Made by a program: the position numbers and the translations under genes. Positions 24,964-34,525 of a DNA stretch of 64,000 nt are shown one piece after another. The notes under the pieces were generated by a model. That model ran no database searches, was not told the DNA's origin, and saw nothing but the letters and a program-made list of their open reading frames with translations. Source of the stretch: Robertmurraya dakarensis (GTDB lineage Bacteria; Bacillota; Bacilli; Bacillales; Cytobacillaceae); NCBI RefSeq assembly GCF_900156875.1, contig NZ_LT707409.1, positions 966,113-1,030,112 of the forward strand. Reading direction: 5' to 3'. Position 1 is the first letter of the stretch; each line of letters opens with the position of its first letter.

Positions 24964-26124
24964 ATGAACCTATCAGCTGCCATTGAAGAAGAAATTACAC
25001 TGTTTAAGAAATCAATCGAAGCTTTTGCTAAAAAAGAAATTGAAGACCATTATAGCAGATGGGAGGAAGAAGGGATCCTTCCAAAAGAACTGTGGAGAAA
25101 GTTGGGAGAAGCGGGATTTCTCTGTGTTGATATTCCAGAAAAATACGGTGGGTTAGGCGCACCTTTCCAATTTGCTGCCAGTATTGTCGATGAATTCAGC
25201 AGGCTCGGCTATAATTCCGTTTCCGGCAATATAGCGGTCCATGCCAACATCGTAGCTCATTATATTTTAAATTCTGGTACAGAAGAGCAAAAAGCTCATT
25301 ATCTGCCAAAAATGGCCTCCGGTGAATACGTAGGTGCCATTGCTATGACAGAGCCTGGTGCCGGCAGTGATTTACAAGGGATTAGAACTTCGGCTAATAA
25401 AATTACAGAGACAGGAGAGTATGTCATTAATGGTTCGAAGACGTTTATCTCAAACGGTCAAAACTTTGATTTCGTCATCGTTGTGGCGCGGACAAACCAA
25501 CAAGTGCCTGCATCAAGAGGGACCAGCTTATTTATAGTTGATGCTCATACCCCTGGATTAACGAAAGGGAAAAATTTAAAGAAAATGGGGCTGCACTCTG
25601 CGGATACGTCAGAACTATTTTTAGAGGATGTTACTATTCCTTCCAGTCAAATCCTTGGTGAACTAGATTATGGGTTCATAACATTAATGAAAGAATTACC
25701 CCGGGAACGGACGATTCTAGCTGTGGGAGCTTGCGGAGCAATGGAAGGGGCTTTAGAAATCACGGTTCAGTATATTAGTGAGCGGGAAGCTTTTGGAAAG
25801 CCACTTAGCCAAATGCAAACCATTCGTCACAAAATTGCTGAAATGACGACGGAAGCTAAAGTGAATCGTGCATACGTGAATCATTGTCTGGCTTTACTTG
25901 AGAAAAATCAATTATCTGCAGCTGATGCGAGTATCGCAAAATTATCAACCACTGAAGCACAGGGCAGAATCGTTGATGGATGTGTCCAGCTATTTGGAGG
26001 CTACGGTTATATGGAGGAATATCCGATTTCAAGAGCCTATGTAGATGCAAGGGTTCAACGTATTTATGGCGGTACCTCTGAAATTATGAAAGAAATTATT
26101 AGTAAGGATATTTTAGGAAAGTAA
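24964..26124 (+). CDS. Acyl-CoA dehydrogenase (LCAD/isovaleryl-type catalytic layout)
   Basis: 386 residues, FAD-dependent oxidation of an acyl-CoA to enoyl-CoA. Signatures are AMTEPGAGSDLQGI (about 122-135), FGKPLSQMQ and QLFGGYGYMEEYPISRAYVDA. The position that holds the catalytic Glu in medium-chain enzymes reads YGGTSEIM (Gly instead). The likely base is Glu248 in LPRERT, as in long-chain and isovaleryl-CoA dehydrogenases. Start ATG follows AGAGGAGG. It is the first gene of the SigL-driven operon, 106 bp before an acyl-CoA ligase gene without an intervening terminator. Confidence 0.94.
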   Translation: MNLSAAIEEEITLFKKSIEAFAKKEIEDHYSRWEEEGILPKELWRKLGEAGFLCVDIPEKYGGLGAPFQFAASIVDEFSRLGYNSVSGNIAVHANIVAHYILNSGTEEQKAHYLPKMASGEYVGAIAMTEPGAGSDLQGIRTSANKITETGEYVINGSKTFISNGQNFDFVIVVARTNQQVPASRGTSLFIVDAHTPGLTKGKNLKKMGLHSADTSELFLEDVTIPSSQILGELDYGFITLMKELPRERTILAVGACGAMEGALEITVQYISEREAFGKPLSQMQTIRHKIAEMTTEAKVNRAYVNHCLALLEKNQLSAADASIAKLSTTEAQGRIVDGCVQLFGGYGYMEEYPISRAYVDARVQRIYGGTSEIMKEIISKDILGK

Positions 26125-26230
26125 TAGATTTTTTCTACCTGAAGATGTATAAAAAGGGATAATTTCTAAAAAGTATTCTGATTATTCCTACTAATAAATT
26201 TATTAACGAGATTTAAGGGGGATTTTGTAT

Positions 26231-27913
26231 ATGAAAATAGTAAAAGGATGTCCATCCACATCTATGAATGATGTTCAATTAAATACGACCACATTGATTA
26301 AACACGCCGTGCGTAATTTTCCGGATCGAGAAATTCTCTATCGCAGTAGTGATAATCAAGTTCAGTGTTATACATATAAGGATGCGTATACACGGATGAT
26401 GAAAGTTGCGAACTTCCTTGAAAATAAATTAGGAGTTAAACCTGGTGACAAGATCGGAGTGTTAGATTGGAACACACAGCGCCATTTTGAACTGTACTAT
26501 GCGATACCAGGTATTGGGTCAACACTTCTGCAAATGAATCTTCGTATTTCAACAGATGATCTATCATATGTCACAAATCACAGTGAAGCACAATATGTGT
26601 TTGTCGACGAATCTCTATTATCGGTAGCTGAGGCAATTGCGCCAAGTTTGAAAACAGTAAAAGGGTTTATTGTCATGTCAGATAAGCCTATGTCTGAAAT
26701 AAAGACGACATTATCTCCAATTTACCATTATGAGGAAGAGATACAGAAAGAAAGCGACTTTTATGACTGGCCGATCATTGATGAAACGACGGCATACAGC
26801 GCTTGCTATACTTCAGGTACGACTGGCAGACCAAAGGGTGTGTACTATTCTCATCGTAATATCTATTTGCACACGATGGCCGCGGCTACCTATTTTGGAG
26901 TCAACAGCCATGATTGTTTGCTCGTCATTGTACCGATGTTCCATGCTCAATCATGGGGACTCGTTCAAGTAGCAACGATGATGGGGGCGAAAATGATTTT
27001 TCCGGGAAGATATGCAGCGGAGGAAACTGCACCTCTTGTGGATCTGATGATTGAGGAAAATGTGACCATTGCAGGTGGTTCACCAGCTATTTTCCTTCCA
27101 ATGCTCCATTATATTCGAACATTAGAGAAAAAGCCTGACCTTAGCAAAGCAAGATTTTTATCTGGAGCCTCAGAACCACCGGTTTCCATGATGAGGGGCT
27201 TTAAAGAACTGACAGGGGCAGAAATTATACATGCGTATGGCGCAACAGAAACGACTCCATTGGTAGCAGGCAACTACCTAATCAGTCCTACTTTACAAGG
27301 GAAATTAACAGAGGAAGAAAAATGGGATTTAAAACGGAAACAAGGACTGCCGATAACAGGAATTGACTTTAAGCTATGTGATCCTGAAACGGGTGAAGAG
27401 GTGGCGCGTGATGGCAAAACGGTTGGAGAAATTTGCCTGAGAGGCCCATGGATTACAGGTTCCTATTACAATTCCCCGGGAACTGAAAGCAGTTTCCGAG
27501 ATGGCTATTGGAGAAGCGGTGATGCCGGGACGATCGATGAAAATGGTTATGTGAAAATTATGGACCGAATTAAGGACGTCATCAAAAGTGGTGGTGAGTG
27601 GATTTCCTCGATTGATATGGAAAACACGTTAATGGGCCATCCTGATGTTTTAGAGGCTGTTGTCGTCGGAATCCCACATGAAAAATGGCAGGAACGCCCG
27701 TTAGCGCTAGTTGTTACTAAAGATAATAAAGAGATTCCTAGAGAAGAACTTGATGGTGTCTTATTCGAACGCTTTGCTAAATGGCAATTGCCAGATCAAA
27801 TTTTATTCGTCGAAGAAATCGCAAAGACGAGTGTCGGCAAATTTAACAAGAAAGAAATTGTTAAGAAGTACGAAAATCTATACAATGAAGATGAAGTGTC
27901 TTCGGAAATTTAA
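26231..27913 (+). CDS. AMP-dependent acyl-CoA ligase (medium/long-chain fatty acid type)
   Basis: About 560 residues. P-loop YTSGTTGRPKGV (about 195-206), A5 motif HAYGATETTP (about 335-344), hinge and A7 YWRSGDAG, A8 with RIKDVIKSGGEWIS, and the catalytic Lys in KTSVGKFNKKEI near the end. It activates a carboxylic acid to its acyl-CoA for the neighbouring dehydrogenase. ATG 26231 follows TAAGGGGGA. Second and last gene of the SigL operon. Substrate chain length is not decidable from sequence; the closest relatives I recall are medium-chain ligases with this TETTP-type motif. Confidence 0.93.
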   Translation: MKIVKGCPSTSMNDVQLNTTTLIKHAVRNFPDREILYRSSDNQVQCYTYKDAYTRMMKVANFLENKLGVKPGDKIGVLDWNTQRHFELYYAIPGIGSTLLQMNLRISTDDLSYVTNHSEAQYVFVDESLLSVAEAIAPSLKTVKGFIVMSDKPMSEIKTTLSPIYHYEEEIQKESDFYDWPIIDETTAYSACYTSGTTGRPKGVYYSHRNIYLHTMAAATYFGVNSHDCLLVIVPMFHAQSWGLVQVATMMGAKMIFPGRYAAEETAPLVDLMIEENVTIAGGSPAIFLPMLHYIRTLEKKPDLSKARFLSGASEPPVSMMRGFKELTGAEIIHAYGATETTPLVAGNYLISPTLQGKLTEEEKWDLKRKQGLPITGIDFKLCDPETGEEVARDGKTVGEICLRGPWITGSYYNSPGTESSFRDGYWRSGDAGTIDENGYVKIMDRIKDVIKSGGEWISSIDMENTLMGHPDVLEAVVVGIPHEKWQERPLALVVTKDNKEIPREELDGVLFERFAKWQLPDQILFVEEIAKTSVGKFNKKEIVKKYENLYNEDEVSSEI

Positions 27914-27917
27914 CATA

Positions 27918-27959
27918 AAAAAGAATCCATTTTGAACGTTCAAAATGGATTCTTTTTTT
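27918..27959 (+). terminator. Terminator of the SigL operon
   Basis: AAGAATCCATTTTGAA pairs with TTCAAAATGGATTCTT, followed by seven T. A near-perfect palindrome directly after the ligase stop. Confidence 0.95.
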
Positions 27960-28032
27960 GTTGGTAAACGTTATTCCTGAATGGGACATGAAGGGCCCTG
28001 TTTCAAAACATAATTAACCGAACCATTTATTA

Positions 28033-29226
28033 TTAAAGAAATGTCATGAGAGTACCGCCGATGGCACCTGTTAAAACAATGATCCATGGCGGCAGCTTCC
28101 AATATACCAGCATGCTGAAAAGGATAGCTGCAAAAGCAAAATCAATCGGAGCTAGGATAGAACTGGTCCAAATCGGATGGTAAAATGCTGAAACTAAAAT
28201 CCCGACAACAGCTGCATTAACGCCCATCAACGCACCTTTGATTTTGGGATTACGGCGTAGTGAATCCCAAAATGGCAATGTGCCTAGTACGAGTAAAAAT
28301 GCAGGAAGGAAGATAGCTGCTGTGGCTAATAATCCGCCTTGCCAGCCGCCCATGACCGCTCCTAGATAAGCAGCGAATGTAAAGAGGGGACCCGGAACCG
28401 CTTGTGCCGCACCATATCCTGCCAGGAATGCCTCTTCACTTAACATACCTGCCGGAACAAATTCTCTTTCAAGCAATGGTAACACGACATGCCCGCCGCC
28501 GAATACCAACGAACCTGAGCGATAGAAACTATCAAACATGGCAATCCAATTGAGAGAAGTGACTTCTCTTAACACTGGCAACAGAAAAAGTAAGCCAAAA
28601 AATAAGGTTAAGCAGGCGATTGCAAAAGCTTTCGAAACTGGAAAATGCAATGCTGCATCGTTGTCGTCTAATTGTTGTCGATAAAGTAGAAAGCCAATAA
28701 GTCCAGCTAGTATGATAACCCCAACTTGCGTAAAAGCTGTTTGCCAGAGAAGGGTACCAACTAATGCAAATAAAGCGATTGTTTTTCTTGTTAAATCCGG
28801 CGTTAAATTTTTCGCCATTCCCAAAATGGCGTGGGCAACAACCGCCACCGCGACAATCTTCAAACCATGAATCCAGCCTGCTTCGCCAATATTGAGTCCC
28901 TGAAGAATGAGAGCAAAGATGATCAGTGCGATCACGGAAGGGAGGGTGAATCCAATAAAAGATACAATGCCGCCTAAAACACCAGCCCTCATTACGCCGA
29001 TCCCAATGCCGACTTGGCTGCTCGCCGGTCCAGGTAAGAACTGGCATAATGCGACGAGATCAGCATAACTTTTTTCATCCATCCATTTTCTTCTCTGGAT
29101 GTATTCGTTATGAAAATAGCCAAGGTGGGCAACAGGTCCCCCAAATGAAGTGAGACCAAGCCTTGATGAAACCAAAAGAATTTCGAGAAGAGACTTAATG
29201 CCTCTGTTTTGATTATTTTGTGCCAT
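28033..29226 (-). CDS. chrA: Chromate efflux transporter ChrA (two-domain form)
   Basis: 397 residues with two homologous CHR halves. The first has GLTSFGGPVAHLGYF (about 24-38) and LCQFLPGPASSQVGIGIG (about 60-77). The second has GSLVFGGGHVVLPLLEREFV (about 232-251) and GYGAAQAVPGPLFTFAAYLG (about 265-284). About ten helices are expected. The family exports chromate, with sulfate exchange or proton force. It lies 17 bp downstream of a PadR regulator gene, the usual chrA-padR operon. Confidence 0.93.
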   Translation of the reverse strand: MAQNNQNRGIKSLLEILLVSSRLGLTSFGGPVAHLGYFHNEYIQRRKWMDEKSYADLVALCQFLPGPASSQVGIGIGVMRAGVLGGIVSFIGFTLPSVIALIIFALILQGLNIGEAGWIHGLKIVAVAVVAHAILGMAKNLTPDLTRKTIALFALVGTLLWQTAFTQVGVIILAGLIGFLLYRQQLDDNDAALHFPVSKAFAIACLTLFFGLLFLLPVLREVTSLNWIAMFDSFYRSGSLVFGGGHVVLPLLEREFVPAGMLSEEAFLAGYGAAQAVPGPLFTFAAYLGAVMGGWQGGLLATAAIFLPAFLLVLGTLPFWDSLRRNPKIKGALMGVNAAVVGILVSAFYHPIWTSSILAPIDFAFAAILFSMLVYWKLPPWIIVLTGAIGGTLMTFL

Positions 29227-29243
29227 AATACACTCCTTTTTCG

Positions 29244-29552
29244 TTAGTCCTTAATTTCTTTGAAAAGTTCATATGCCTTATTTCTTGCTTCATCTAGAAC
29301 GGCATTGCCTTTTTCAGTTGTGGTATAATACTTTCTAATTTTTCCTTCAACATTCTTTTCCTCTTTGACAAGAAGCCCATCGGACTCCATGTTGTGAAGA
29401 ATAGGGTAGAGGGTGCCCGAACTGATGTTATAGCCATGTTCTCGAAGTTCCTCCACCATCCACGCGCCAAAAATAGGATGTTCTTTCGCATGATGCAGAA
29501 TATGAATTTGGATGAAACCAAGAAATAATTTTCTCAGTATTTTCTCTTCCAA
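29244..29552 (-). CDS. PadR-family transcriptional regulator of chrA
   Basis: 102 residues. Winged helix with PIFGAWMVEELREHGYNISS and GTLYPILHNMESDGLL, then the wing KIRKYYTTTEKG, then a C-terminal dimer helix. Start TTG 29552 is chosen since AAAGGAGG (29561-29568) lies 8 bp away. A longer form from TTG 29591 would run into the operator palindrome at 29578-29607. It presumably represses its own padR-chrA operon until an inducer is present. Confidence 0.92.
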   Translation of the reverse strand: MEEKILRKLFLGFIQIHILHHAKEHPIFGAWMVEELREHGYNISSGTLYPILHNMESDGLLVKEEKNVEGKIRKYYTTTEKGNAVLDEARNKAYELFKEIKD

Positions 29553-29577
29553 CTTATCGACCTCCTTTGGTGTGATA

Positions 29578-29607
29578 ATATCGGATATCAATATCGATTT
29601 CCGATAT
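29578..29607 (-). promoter_or_regulatory. Operator palindrome upstream of padR-chrA
   Basis: ATATCGGA (29578-29585) and TCCGATAT (29600-29607) are perfect inverted arms 14 bp apart, with more internal dyad (ATATC, GATAT). It lies just upstream of the ribosome site of the padR gene, where a PadR autorepressor would bind. Confidence 0.65.
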
Positions 29608-29684
29608 CAGTGATGTACCCGTATCATATAATCATTTCTTTTGTAAATCAAGGACATTTACACAAACTTTACATTAAACAGATT

Positions 29685-29713
29685 AACCCCGCAGGGATAA
29701 ACACTGCAGGGTT
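29685..29713 (-). terminator. Terminator of the hydrolase gene
   Basis: AACCCTGCAG pairs with CTGCGGGGTT (one wobble) on the minus strand, 8 bp after the hydrolase stop. The T-run is poor. Confidence 0.5.
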
Positions 29714-29720
29714 ATTATCA

Positions 29721-30722
29721 TTATGTTTGCAGCACTTTTCTCATCGCTTGTAAAAAATCCTCTGGTCTTTCTAACATAGGGTGGTGTTTCGCTTCTTGTA
29801 TTAACATTAACTCTTTCTGAGGTGCACTGATTTGGTTGAAATATTCAATCCCTAGAATCGAGGGGACTTGCCAGTCGTTTTTCCCTAATAGGTAAAAAAT
29901 AGGGACTTTATAGGTTAACGGATAATCATACAAACTAAAATGATATAATTCTTCAAAAAGACCTGGCAGTAATTTTGCGCAGACATTTTTCGCACTCAAA
30001 TCAGCCGGATGAAACAACGGACTTTGCTTGATCAGCTCCAAATTCTTTTCCGTATTAACGCTGATCATTCCCATTTTCTTTTGCTGATCACGAACGACCC
30101 ACATTTTTCTTAGAAACTCTTCTGCCCGCTCTCCTGGATAATCACCGAGTGCGTTAAGACGTTCTAAGCCTTCAGTATCTCCATTCTCTTGCAGTCGTCG
30201 AAGTGTTTCCTGGTAGCTAACGATTTCATTCGGAATGGGTGAAATAACCTGACCAACACCGATGTAAAAAGCAACATCTCTCGGACGCTGATTAGCATAA
30301 ATCGACCCAATCACAGTTCCCCATGAATGCGCAAAGATCCCAATTTTATCTTTATTGTATTTCATTTTTAAATATTGGACGATTTCGTCTATGTCTTTTA
30401 GCAGGTTCTCAAAAGTAGGGACCGCCTCATGATTTTTTAATGCCGTTTTGCCTGCACCGCGCTGATCCCAATAAACCATCGTGAAATGAGAGTCCCAATC
30501 TTTCAGTAAGTAAGCTTTATTTGAAAAAGCATTGCCCGGTCCTCCGTGTAAATGAAGGATAACCGGATTTTCCGGATTACTGCCAGAATGATAGAAGAAC
30601 TGTTCAATGCCATTGATATCCACATACTCAGCAGTATCAATAAAGCTGCTGTGACCTGCTTTTTCACGATTTTCATAGCGATAATTTTTTGAAATGACCT
30701 TGCTTGTAGTTATCATTTTCAA
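29721..30722 (-). CDS. Alpha/beta hydrolase, proline-iminopeptidase-like
   Basis: About 333 residues. Oxyanion motif HLHGGPGNAF (about 74-83 from this start), YWDQRGAGKT, nucleophile elbow AHSWGT (Ser), acid loop LLGKNDWQVP and catalytic His in KHHPMLERP. This is the S33 family layout. Typical substrates are N-terminal prolyl peptides or small esters and amides. TTG 30722 is chosen because it follows GAGGA at good spacing. A TATAAT box (around 30753-30758) lies inside the longer reading from 30788, arguing against that start. Confidence 0.85.
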   Translation of the reverse strand: MKMITTSKVISKNYRYENREKAGHSSFIDTAEYVDINGIEQFFYHSGSNPENPVILHLHGGPGNAFSNKAYLLKDWDSHFTMVYWDQRGAGKTALKNHEAVPTFENLLKDIDEIVQYLKMKYNKDKIGIFAHSWGTVIGSIYANQRPRDVAFYIGVGQVISPIPNEIVSYQETLRRLQENGDTEGLERLNALGDYPGERAEEFLRKMWVVRDQQKKMGMISVNTEKNLELIKQSPLFHPADLSAKNVCAKLLPGLFEELYHFSLYDYPLTYKVPIFYLLGKNDWQVPSILGIEYFNQISAPQKELMLIQEAKHHPMLERPEDFLQAMRKVLQT

Positions 30723-31028
30723 TACAGTATCCTCATTTTCTAAAATATTAATCTTATTATAACATTCGGACAGGGAACAGGTCGTCATCGAACAAGTTAT
30801 TGGATTTGAGGCAGTTATCGACCGGTCATGTTACTGTCAATGAGCAGAGTTGCCAGTTTTGAGGCCGTTAAGGACGGGTCATACGGCCCGCCAGTCATTA
30901 TATTAATATTGCTAATATTATAGATTTTGTTATGATATAAAGTAATTTAAAATTTTTCCAGTACATGGTTTAGTAGAAACACAACCAAGCGTAATTGGAG
31001 CATTTTAGCCGAATGGAGTCGAAAGAGA
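30723..31028. other. Intergenic region with an imperfect 53-bp direct repeat
   Basis: Divergent spacer between the hydrolase and the permease genes. About 22 bp starting GAGGCAGTTA at 30808 recur as GAGGCCGTTA at 30861, 53 bp apart. The similarity fades after that. The spacing recalls the 52-bp arrays elsewhere, but the inverted arms are not evident here. The rest is AT-rich, without a purine or other riboswitch that I recognise. Confidence 0.35.
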
Positions 31029-32321
31029 GTGAATTCAGCACGTATATCTGTCACATTGTTAGCTGGTTTTCAATGGTTATTCTTTATGTTTGCGAATACA
31101 GTCGTGATCCCAATTTCAATCGGTGCAGCCTTTGGGTTGGAGCAGGTGGAGATCGTTTCTGCGCTTCAACGGTCGTTTATTTTTACAGGAATCGCCTGCC
31201 TGCTGCAAGGGATGATTGGTCACCGGCATCCATTAATGGAAGGACAGTCCGGGTTGTGGTGGGGCGTGATCTTAAGCCTGGCAGCCACCGCAAGTGCCTT
31301 AAACATGGATTTAGTCGTAGTTGGAGGAAGTATTGCTGTTGGGTCCATCATCGCTGGTGTACTTGTTTCCATATTAGGGATGCTGGGACTAGGTAATCTT
31401 TTAAGGAAATGGTTCACACCAGTCGTGATGTTTGTCTTTTTATTGCTGCTTGCCAACCAGTTGATTTTTATCTTTTTAAAAGGAATGCTGGGGTTAAATA
31501 GCAGCGATTACATCAATATGAAGGTTGCTATTTTTTCTTTTATACTGGCAGGAATAACGATTCTGGTTAGTGTAAAAGGGAAGGGCATCCTTAGCAATCT
31601 CTCTTTGCTTGTTGGGATGATAATTGGCTGGATTGGTGCATCCATTTTATTTCCAGAAGAAACGACCACGATTATTACCGGACCTTTCCTGACTTGGTTT
31701 CCTTGGGGAGCACCTAGTTTCGAGTGGGGAATTGTGCTGACTGCGGTTGTTACCGGTTTATTAAATACGACGAACACGATTGCTACATTAAAAGGGGCAG
31801 AAGATATCTTCCAAACAGAAACAACAGCGAAACAATATCGATCTTCGTTCATTTTATCGGGAGGCTATACCGCTTTCGCCGGGGCTGTTGGATTGGTGCC
31901 ATATGCACCGTACGCTTCGTCGATTGGATTTCTCCAAACAACGGGGATTAAAGAACGGCTGCCGTTTTTTGTAGGATCTGTTTTGTTTATTGTTTTAGGT
32001 TTAATCCCTTCGCTTAGTGCATTTTTCTCAACGATCCCGACTAATGTCGGAAACACGATATTATTTGTTGCCTATTTGCAGCTATTTGGTTCAGCTTTAC
32101 GAAATATTAATGGAATGCAATTTACCTCGAAAAATATATATCGAATTGCCATTCCAGCATTACTTGGAATGTCCATTATGAACATACCGAAAGAAGCCTT
32201 CACGACAATGCCGACACTTGTTCAGCCTCTCGTTTCAAACGGGTTATTAATGGGGATTTTGGCTGCATTATGCACGGAATTTATCTATTACTCTGCCATT
32301 AAGGTCAGAGGAAGAGGGTAA
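31029..32321 (+). CDS. NCS2 uracil/xanthine permease
   Basis: 430 residues with about 12-14 helices. The NCS2 features present are an N-terminal helix with QWLFFMFANTVVIPISIGAA, the amphipathic segment LLQGMIGHRHPLMEGQSG (about 58-75) and the GLLNTTNTIATLKGAE signature-like loop (about 240-255). It is a proton-driven nucleobase carrier; the Gln/Glu pattern does not tell uracil from xanthine. GTG 31029 follows a GGAG about 10 bp upstream. The next gene begins at once downstream and may be co-transcribed. Confidence 0.88.
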   Translation: MNSARISVTLLAGFQWLFFMFANTVVIPISIGAAFGLEQVEIVSALQRSFIFTGIACLLQGMIGHRHPLMEGQSGLWWGVILSLAATASALNMDLVVVGGSIAVGSIIAGVLVSILGMLGLGNLLRKWFTPVVMFVFLLLLANQLIFIFLKGMLGLNSSDYINMKVAIFSFILAGITILVSVKGKGILSNLSLLVGMIIGWIGASILFPEETTTIITGPFLTWFPWGAPSFEWGIVLTAVVTGLLNTTNTIATLKGAEDIFQTETTAKQYRSSFILSGGYTAFAGAVGLVPYAPYASSIGFLQTTGIKERLPFFVGSVLFIVLGLIPSLSAFFSTIPTNVGNTILFVAYLQLFGSALRNINGMQFTSKNIYRIAIPALLGMSIMNIPKEAFTTMPTLVQPLVSNGLLMGILAALCTEFIYYSAIKVRGRG

Positions 32322-32362
32322 TGATAACCTTTCCTATTTTGCTAGAAAAAGGGGAAAAGCAG

Positions 32363-33634
32363 ATGGATAACAAAATACAAAAATTAATGGATATAACCAA
32401 ATCAAAGTTTGGTTTAGAAAATTATTATATCGGTAGACATCGACTTGATCGAAGAGTAACGATTTTCAATGATACGGTCTACACCTTATGTATGGAGTGG
32501 TTTCCGAATCACACAAAGGATCATGAAGATGATGACAGCAATCCAGAAGGAACGGCTGTTATCGAAATGGATATACATAGCGAAAAATATAGAAGTGTTA
32601 TTTTTGTAATGGGAAAAACTTATGCAGATCACGGCGTGGAATTTGATAACAGTGATAAAAATGACATCTTTAAATGGCTAGAAATAGAAACGGACCTTAA
32701 AAACGGAAGACATTTTCAATTGCAAAAAGAGAAAGAGGGAGAGTTTCACTTTAAAGAATGCATCGACGGTGTAGACGTTTCTCCTTCAGGGTACATCGAC
32801 ATTAAAATGAATGAAGAAGGAAAGCTGACTTTGTTCTCCATACACGGGCAATTTCCTTCGAAGGATTCTGTAAAAGAAGAGAAATACACATTATCCCTTG
32901 AAAAAGTAAAACATCTAGCAGAGGATCAGTTGCAATTGCTAGACTATCCTTCTTTTGAAAAGAAAAAACGATTCCCTATTTACGCGGTAGAAGAAATTTA
33001 TATAACAAACTCTGGAATGTCCACCATCCCTTTTGAAAGCAGGGAGGATGCGAAGTCCATGATCCAACTAGACCAAACCATTACTTGGGATCAACCACTG
33101 CAGGAAACTTTTCAAAGAAAAGAAATCAATTGGTTGGAGGATATATCAGTAGAGCAAGCCTTTTCTCGTGAACCATCCCCTGAGTCTTTCCCCATTATGA
33201 TGGACGAGCAAGAGCATTGTCTTGCAGCAGTGAAAGACTTTTTACGTAAAGAATATCGGGATGAATCGGGAGAGTGGATCTTAAAATCGATGCATCGCGA
33301 TAAAGGTTATATTCATGCAACATTAAGACATAAAAACCAGACAGTATCTGTTTTTCAAAGAAAGCTAAAATGTATGATGAACGGAAAGAATTTTGAAGTC
33401 GTCAATTTTATGGATAACAAACCTATGTTAGAGATGTTTGACCAGTTTCAAGAACCAGATGAAGGTACCATCACAAAGGAAGAAGCTTTTGAAAAATTGA
33501 AGGACTTGTACGAATTAAAACCATTTTATGTTTATGAAGCTGCTGTGAAACAATATCTCTTGTGCGGAAAATTAGATTGTCACTATGGCGTGAATGCCTC
33601 AACAGGAGAAGTGATTGCGTTAGATGATTTATAA
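32363..33634 (+). CDS. Hypothetical protein, 423 aa (YcdB-like repeats possible)
   Basis: A soluble, charged protein rich in Glu and Lys without signal peptide. It contains two similar segments that end in hydrophobic/aromatic strands (YPSFEKKKRFPIYAVEEIYIT and LKPFYVYEAAVKQYLLCGKLD), each followed by a VNASTGEVI- or MSTIPF-like turn. This recalls YcdB/YcdC or PepSY-type repeats, but I am not certain. ATG 32363 follows AAAAAGGGG; the longer reading from 32321 overlaps the permease stop. A terminator begins at the stop codon. Confidence 0.65.
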   Translation: MDNKIQKLMDITKSKFGLENYYIGRHRLDRRVTIFNDTVYTLCMEWFPNHTKDHEDDDSNPEGTAVIEMDIHSEKYRSVIFVMGKTYADHGVEFDNSDKNDIFKWLEIETDLKNGRHFQLQKEKEGEFHFKECIDGVDVSPSGYIDIKMNEEGKLTLFSIHGQFPSKDSVKEEKYTLSLEKVKHLAEDQLQLLDYPSFEKKKRFPIYAVEEIYITNSGMSTIPFESREDAKSMIQLDQTITWDQPLQETFQRKEINWLEDISVEQAFSREPSPESFPIMMDEQEHCLAAVKDFLRKEYRDESGEWILKSMHRDKGYIHATLRHKNQTVSVFQRKLKCMMNGKNFEVVNFMDNKPMLEMFDQFQEPDEGTITKEEAFEKLKDLYELKPFYVYEAAVKQYLLCGKLDCHYGVNASTGEVIALDDL

Positions 33635-33675
33635 AAAAGGATAGCTTCCAGCTAGAAGGGGAAGCTATCCTTTTT
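33634..33675 (+). terminator. Bidirectional terminator
   Basis: AAAAAGGATAGCTTCC pairs with GGAAGCTATCCTTTTT between two convergent genes; it has A- and T-runs on both sides. Confidence 0.95.
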
Positions 33676-33681
33676 CTGCGT

Positions 33682-34362
33682 TTATTCGAAGATCCCCATC
33701 CGTAATGCCATTGCCACGGCTTCCGTTCTGTGCTTCGCTCCTAATTTTCTAACAGCGGATGTAATATAATCACGTGCTGTAAATTCACTGATTTTCATCG
33801 TCGATGCCATTTCCTTCATGCTGTAACCTAATGAAAGTTTATGCAGCACTTCAACTTCTCTTTTGCTTAATTGATGGTCGCCTCTTGAGTTCTGATCACC
33901 CGATCCAAATGCTTTCTGAAAATATAAATACACACTATCAATGAGATCCTGCGGCAAGGGGTGTGTCCCATTATACTTGTCGAGAATAACGCCTCCAACG
34001 ACTGTTTTATCATAACAAATGGGGATAAAAATGAAGGAAGTCAGCTTGTAATCTTCGACGTATTTTTGAGGATAGTTGTTATCTCTAATCTGTATATATT
34101 TGGGTTTATTCTGAATAATAGCCTCGTAAATAGGCGGGATATTTCTTATATCCTCTTTGATCGACTTTATGGAGTAACAAACATCTTCGTCTACCACAAA
34201 AAGCCCTTCTCCAACATAACTTAAACGTGAAAAAGAATAAATAGATGCACGTTTAAATGGGAAAAATTGCGTGCAGCCTTGGATCATTAATACTGCTTTT
34301 CGCTTCGGGTCTCTAACTTTGGCAACCTTTTCGACAAAAGTCTTCATCTTCACATCGAGCAT
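33682..34362 (-). CDS. LuxR/GerE-type transcriptional regulator with sensor domain
   Basis: 226 residues. The N-terminal 150 residues look like a GAF-type sensor (IFIPICYDKTVVGGVILDKY). The C terminus is a complete GerE HTH: LSKREVEVLHKLSLGYSMKE, then MKISEFTARDYITSAVRKLG. The ribosome site AGGGGTG precedes ATG 34362. It is divergent from the R2lox gene (163 bp between), which is its likely target. Such HTH proteins with an unknown sensor are common next to metabolic genes; the signal is unknown. Confidence 0.85.
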   Translation of the reverse strand: MLDVKMKTFVEKVAKVRDPKRKAVLMIQGCTQFFPFKRASIYSFSRLSYVGEGLFVVDEDVCYSIKSIKEDIRNIPPIYEAIIQNKPKYIQIRDNNYPQKYVEDYKLTSFIFIPICYDKTVVGGVILDKYNGTHPLPQDLIDSVYLYFQKAFGSGDQNSRGDHQLSKREVEVLHKLSLGYSMKEMASTMKISEFTARDYITSAVRKLGAKHRTEAVAMALRMGIFE

Positions 34363-34525
34363 CCGACAACTTTCACCCCTACATTTTCAGATATTTTTTT
34401 TCAACTGAAAGTAACTTATAGTAAACTTGTAAGCCCTTTCATTAATATTTCTAAATATTCTGTCAGCAAAACCATTTTACAATGATTATTAATAAAAAAC
34501 AATGTTATAGAAGGAGTTGCTTGTT

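Noticed and set aside
30789-31028. Purine riboswitch before the NCS2 permease
   Set aside because: None of the conserved loop sequences of the purine aptamer can be found.
32321-32362. Longer N terminus of the 423-aa hypothetical protein
   Set aside because: It would overlap the permease stop and has no ribosome site, whereas ATG 32363 has AAAAAGGGG before it.
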